Below are positions 63,401-64,000 of a DNA stretch of 64,000 nucleotides, in pieces. The translations under genes and the position numbers were made by a program. Each line of letters opens with the position of its first letter. Position 1 is the first letter of the stretch. Below the pieces are notes generated by a model. It was not told where the DNA came from. It made no database searches and worked only from the letters and a program-made list of their open reading frames with translations. This DNA comes from Planococcus citri (taxonomy: Eukaryota; Arthropoda; Insecta; Hemiptera; Pseudococcidae), in contig NC_088678.1 in the NCBI RefSeq assembly GCF_950023065.1, forward strand, positions 16,110,580-16,174,579. Direction: 5' to 3'.

Positions 63401-64000
63401 GTGGTTAGCGAGGTTATCTACCAGAATGTAGAGGCGAGGAGAGCGTGGAGTGTTCATCCACTCGCGGGCTCGCGAATCCCGACTACCACCATGTGCAGAA
63501 ATCTACGGAATTTAATCCAACGAGCGCCGCAACGAGTAATAATGTCAGCAGGACAATTTTGCATGGAGTCGCAGTCGTTTGATATTGTAACCGAACGTAT
63601 CCGTGAGCTGTGGCGTGCGCTATTTCGACGAGGCACGCGGCACATATTGATGGTGCCTCCGCTAACGTGGCCGCGGTGCCCAAGAATACGAGTACAACTG
63701 CGGGAATTTTTGCAGCAGGGACCGACGCAAGCGGAATTCGATGGCAGATATGTCTATATGCAAGCGTTAGAGGAGACAATCGAGCGGTGCCCTCCGGCGA
63801 CCTTCCGCGGCGAGACGCCGTATTTAAACGAGCACCAGGCGTCGGAGGCCTTGGTGAGGATGTTCGAGTACGCGACGGTCGAGCGTAGATGGGGATATGG
63901 ACACCTAGCTCGCGAGCAGGCCCCACCGCGTCCATTAGAGCAGCTTCAAGCGAATCAGTTGAGACGAATTGAAGAAATGCTAAGACAGGACCGCGAGGCG
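60487..64000 (+). CDS. Accessory protein of element 2: RING-like, coiled coil, basic linker, SGNH-like (spliced, partial)
   Basis: Start ATG 60487. Introns: 60558-60647 (GTAAAA...TTTAG), 61256-61343 (GTAAGT...CAATAG) and probably 61572-61652 (GTACGG...TTTTTTAG, a multiple of three). Joining the first two keeps one frame, which then runs open to the window end. The second exon has a RING-like pattern (CQLCGKP, CGHQFHKKC, CDCFVSGC) and then a long coiled coil (about 60920-61170). From about 61780 to 62800 comes a Lys/Ser/Arg-rich linker. Near 63370-63880 the SGNH-like order appears: VIGDALAHAV, VIMSAGQFCM, ILMVPPL, LREFLQQ, YLNEHQASEAL. The nucleophile Ser is Ala. The order is the same as in the accessory gene at 22374-23840. 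Confidence 0.75.

Larger units (their letters stand above)
49195..64000 (+). mobile_element. Element 2: second giant Ty3/gypsy-type retrotransposon, 3' end outside window
   Basis: Order: 5' LTR, primer site, leader, broken gag, intact pol, GC-richer tandem repeat, splice-unit array, spliced RING/coiled-coil/SGNH gene. At least 14.8 kb are present and no 3' LTR is reached. Layout and domain order match element 1 at 15881-35209, but protein identity is moderate by eye and the LTRs and primer site are unrelated, so it is a different family of the same lineage. Confidence 0.88.

Noticed and set aside
61720..63935. Several minus-strand ORFs opposite the accessory gene of element 2
   Set aside because: Shadows of the long plus-strand frame, which is open from 61344 to the window end and shows the RING/SGNH order.

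Overview
The window looks like part of an arthropod nuclear genome: it is AT-rich, carries GT-AG introns, poly-A runs and microsatellites, and has several classes of transposon nested in each other. Scattered TAGGTA/TACCTA strings suggest a sap-sucking hemipteran such as an aphid or scale insect, but that is an impression only. I find no host gene, tRNA or rRNA I can support.

Layout. (1) 1-15.9 kb is old, decayed sequence. It holds a foldback element (2.0-2.2 kb), a probable non-LTR retrotransposon tail (3.5-3.8 kb), an intact 450-codon Gag-like ORF (3930-5282) followed by about 7.7 kb of decayed retroelement with an integrase C-terminal relic near 9.8 kb, an LTR-like block (13.0-14.5 kb) and a hAT-type MITE with 8-bp target duplications (14659-15170). 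(2) 15881-35209 is one complete, very young 19.3-kb LTR retrotransposon (element 1, minus strand). Its two 714-bp LTRs differ at one base that I can see, and it has a perfect 18-nt tRNA-Phe primer site. (3) 35.2-49.2 kb is non-coding repeat DNA: two inverted arms of about 2.3 kb around two tandem units of about 4 kb, each with a long internal hairpin. (4) 49195 to the window end is a second, related retrotransposon (element 2, plus strand), with a 500-bp 5' LTR and the 3' end outside the window.

The two elements define one unusual lineage of Ty3/gypsy-type retrotransposons. Both Pol proteins share an unexpected order: SGNH/GDSL-esterase-like domain, aspartic protease, reverse transcriptase (YVDD), RNase H, integrase zinc finger and DD35E core, then a second complete RNase H, and only then the integrase GPY/F module. 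Downstream of pol, where an env gene would sit, both carry genes for RING-like zinc finger + coiled coil + low-complexity linker + SGNH-like domain proteins. Element 1 has two of these, one split by an in-frame TGA; element 2 has one, interrupted by short introns. In both, the stretch between pol and these genes is a tandem series of splice-site-bearing units about 160-240 bp apart, which suggests that the accessory genes are made from spliced subgenomic RNAs. The Gag proteins lack a CCHC zinc knuckle. Element 1 gag-pol has a textbook A AAA AAC minus-1 frameshift site with a possible pseudoknot. Element 2 gag carries a frameshift and two nonsense codons, so this copy is probably not autonomous although its pol is open throughout.
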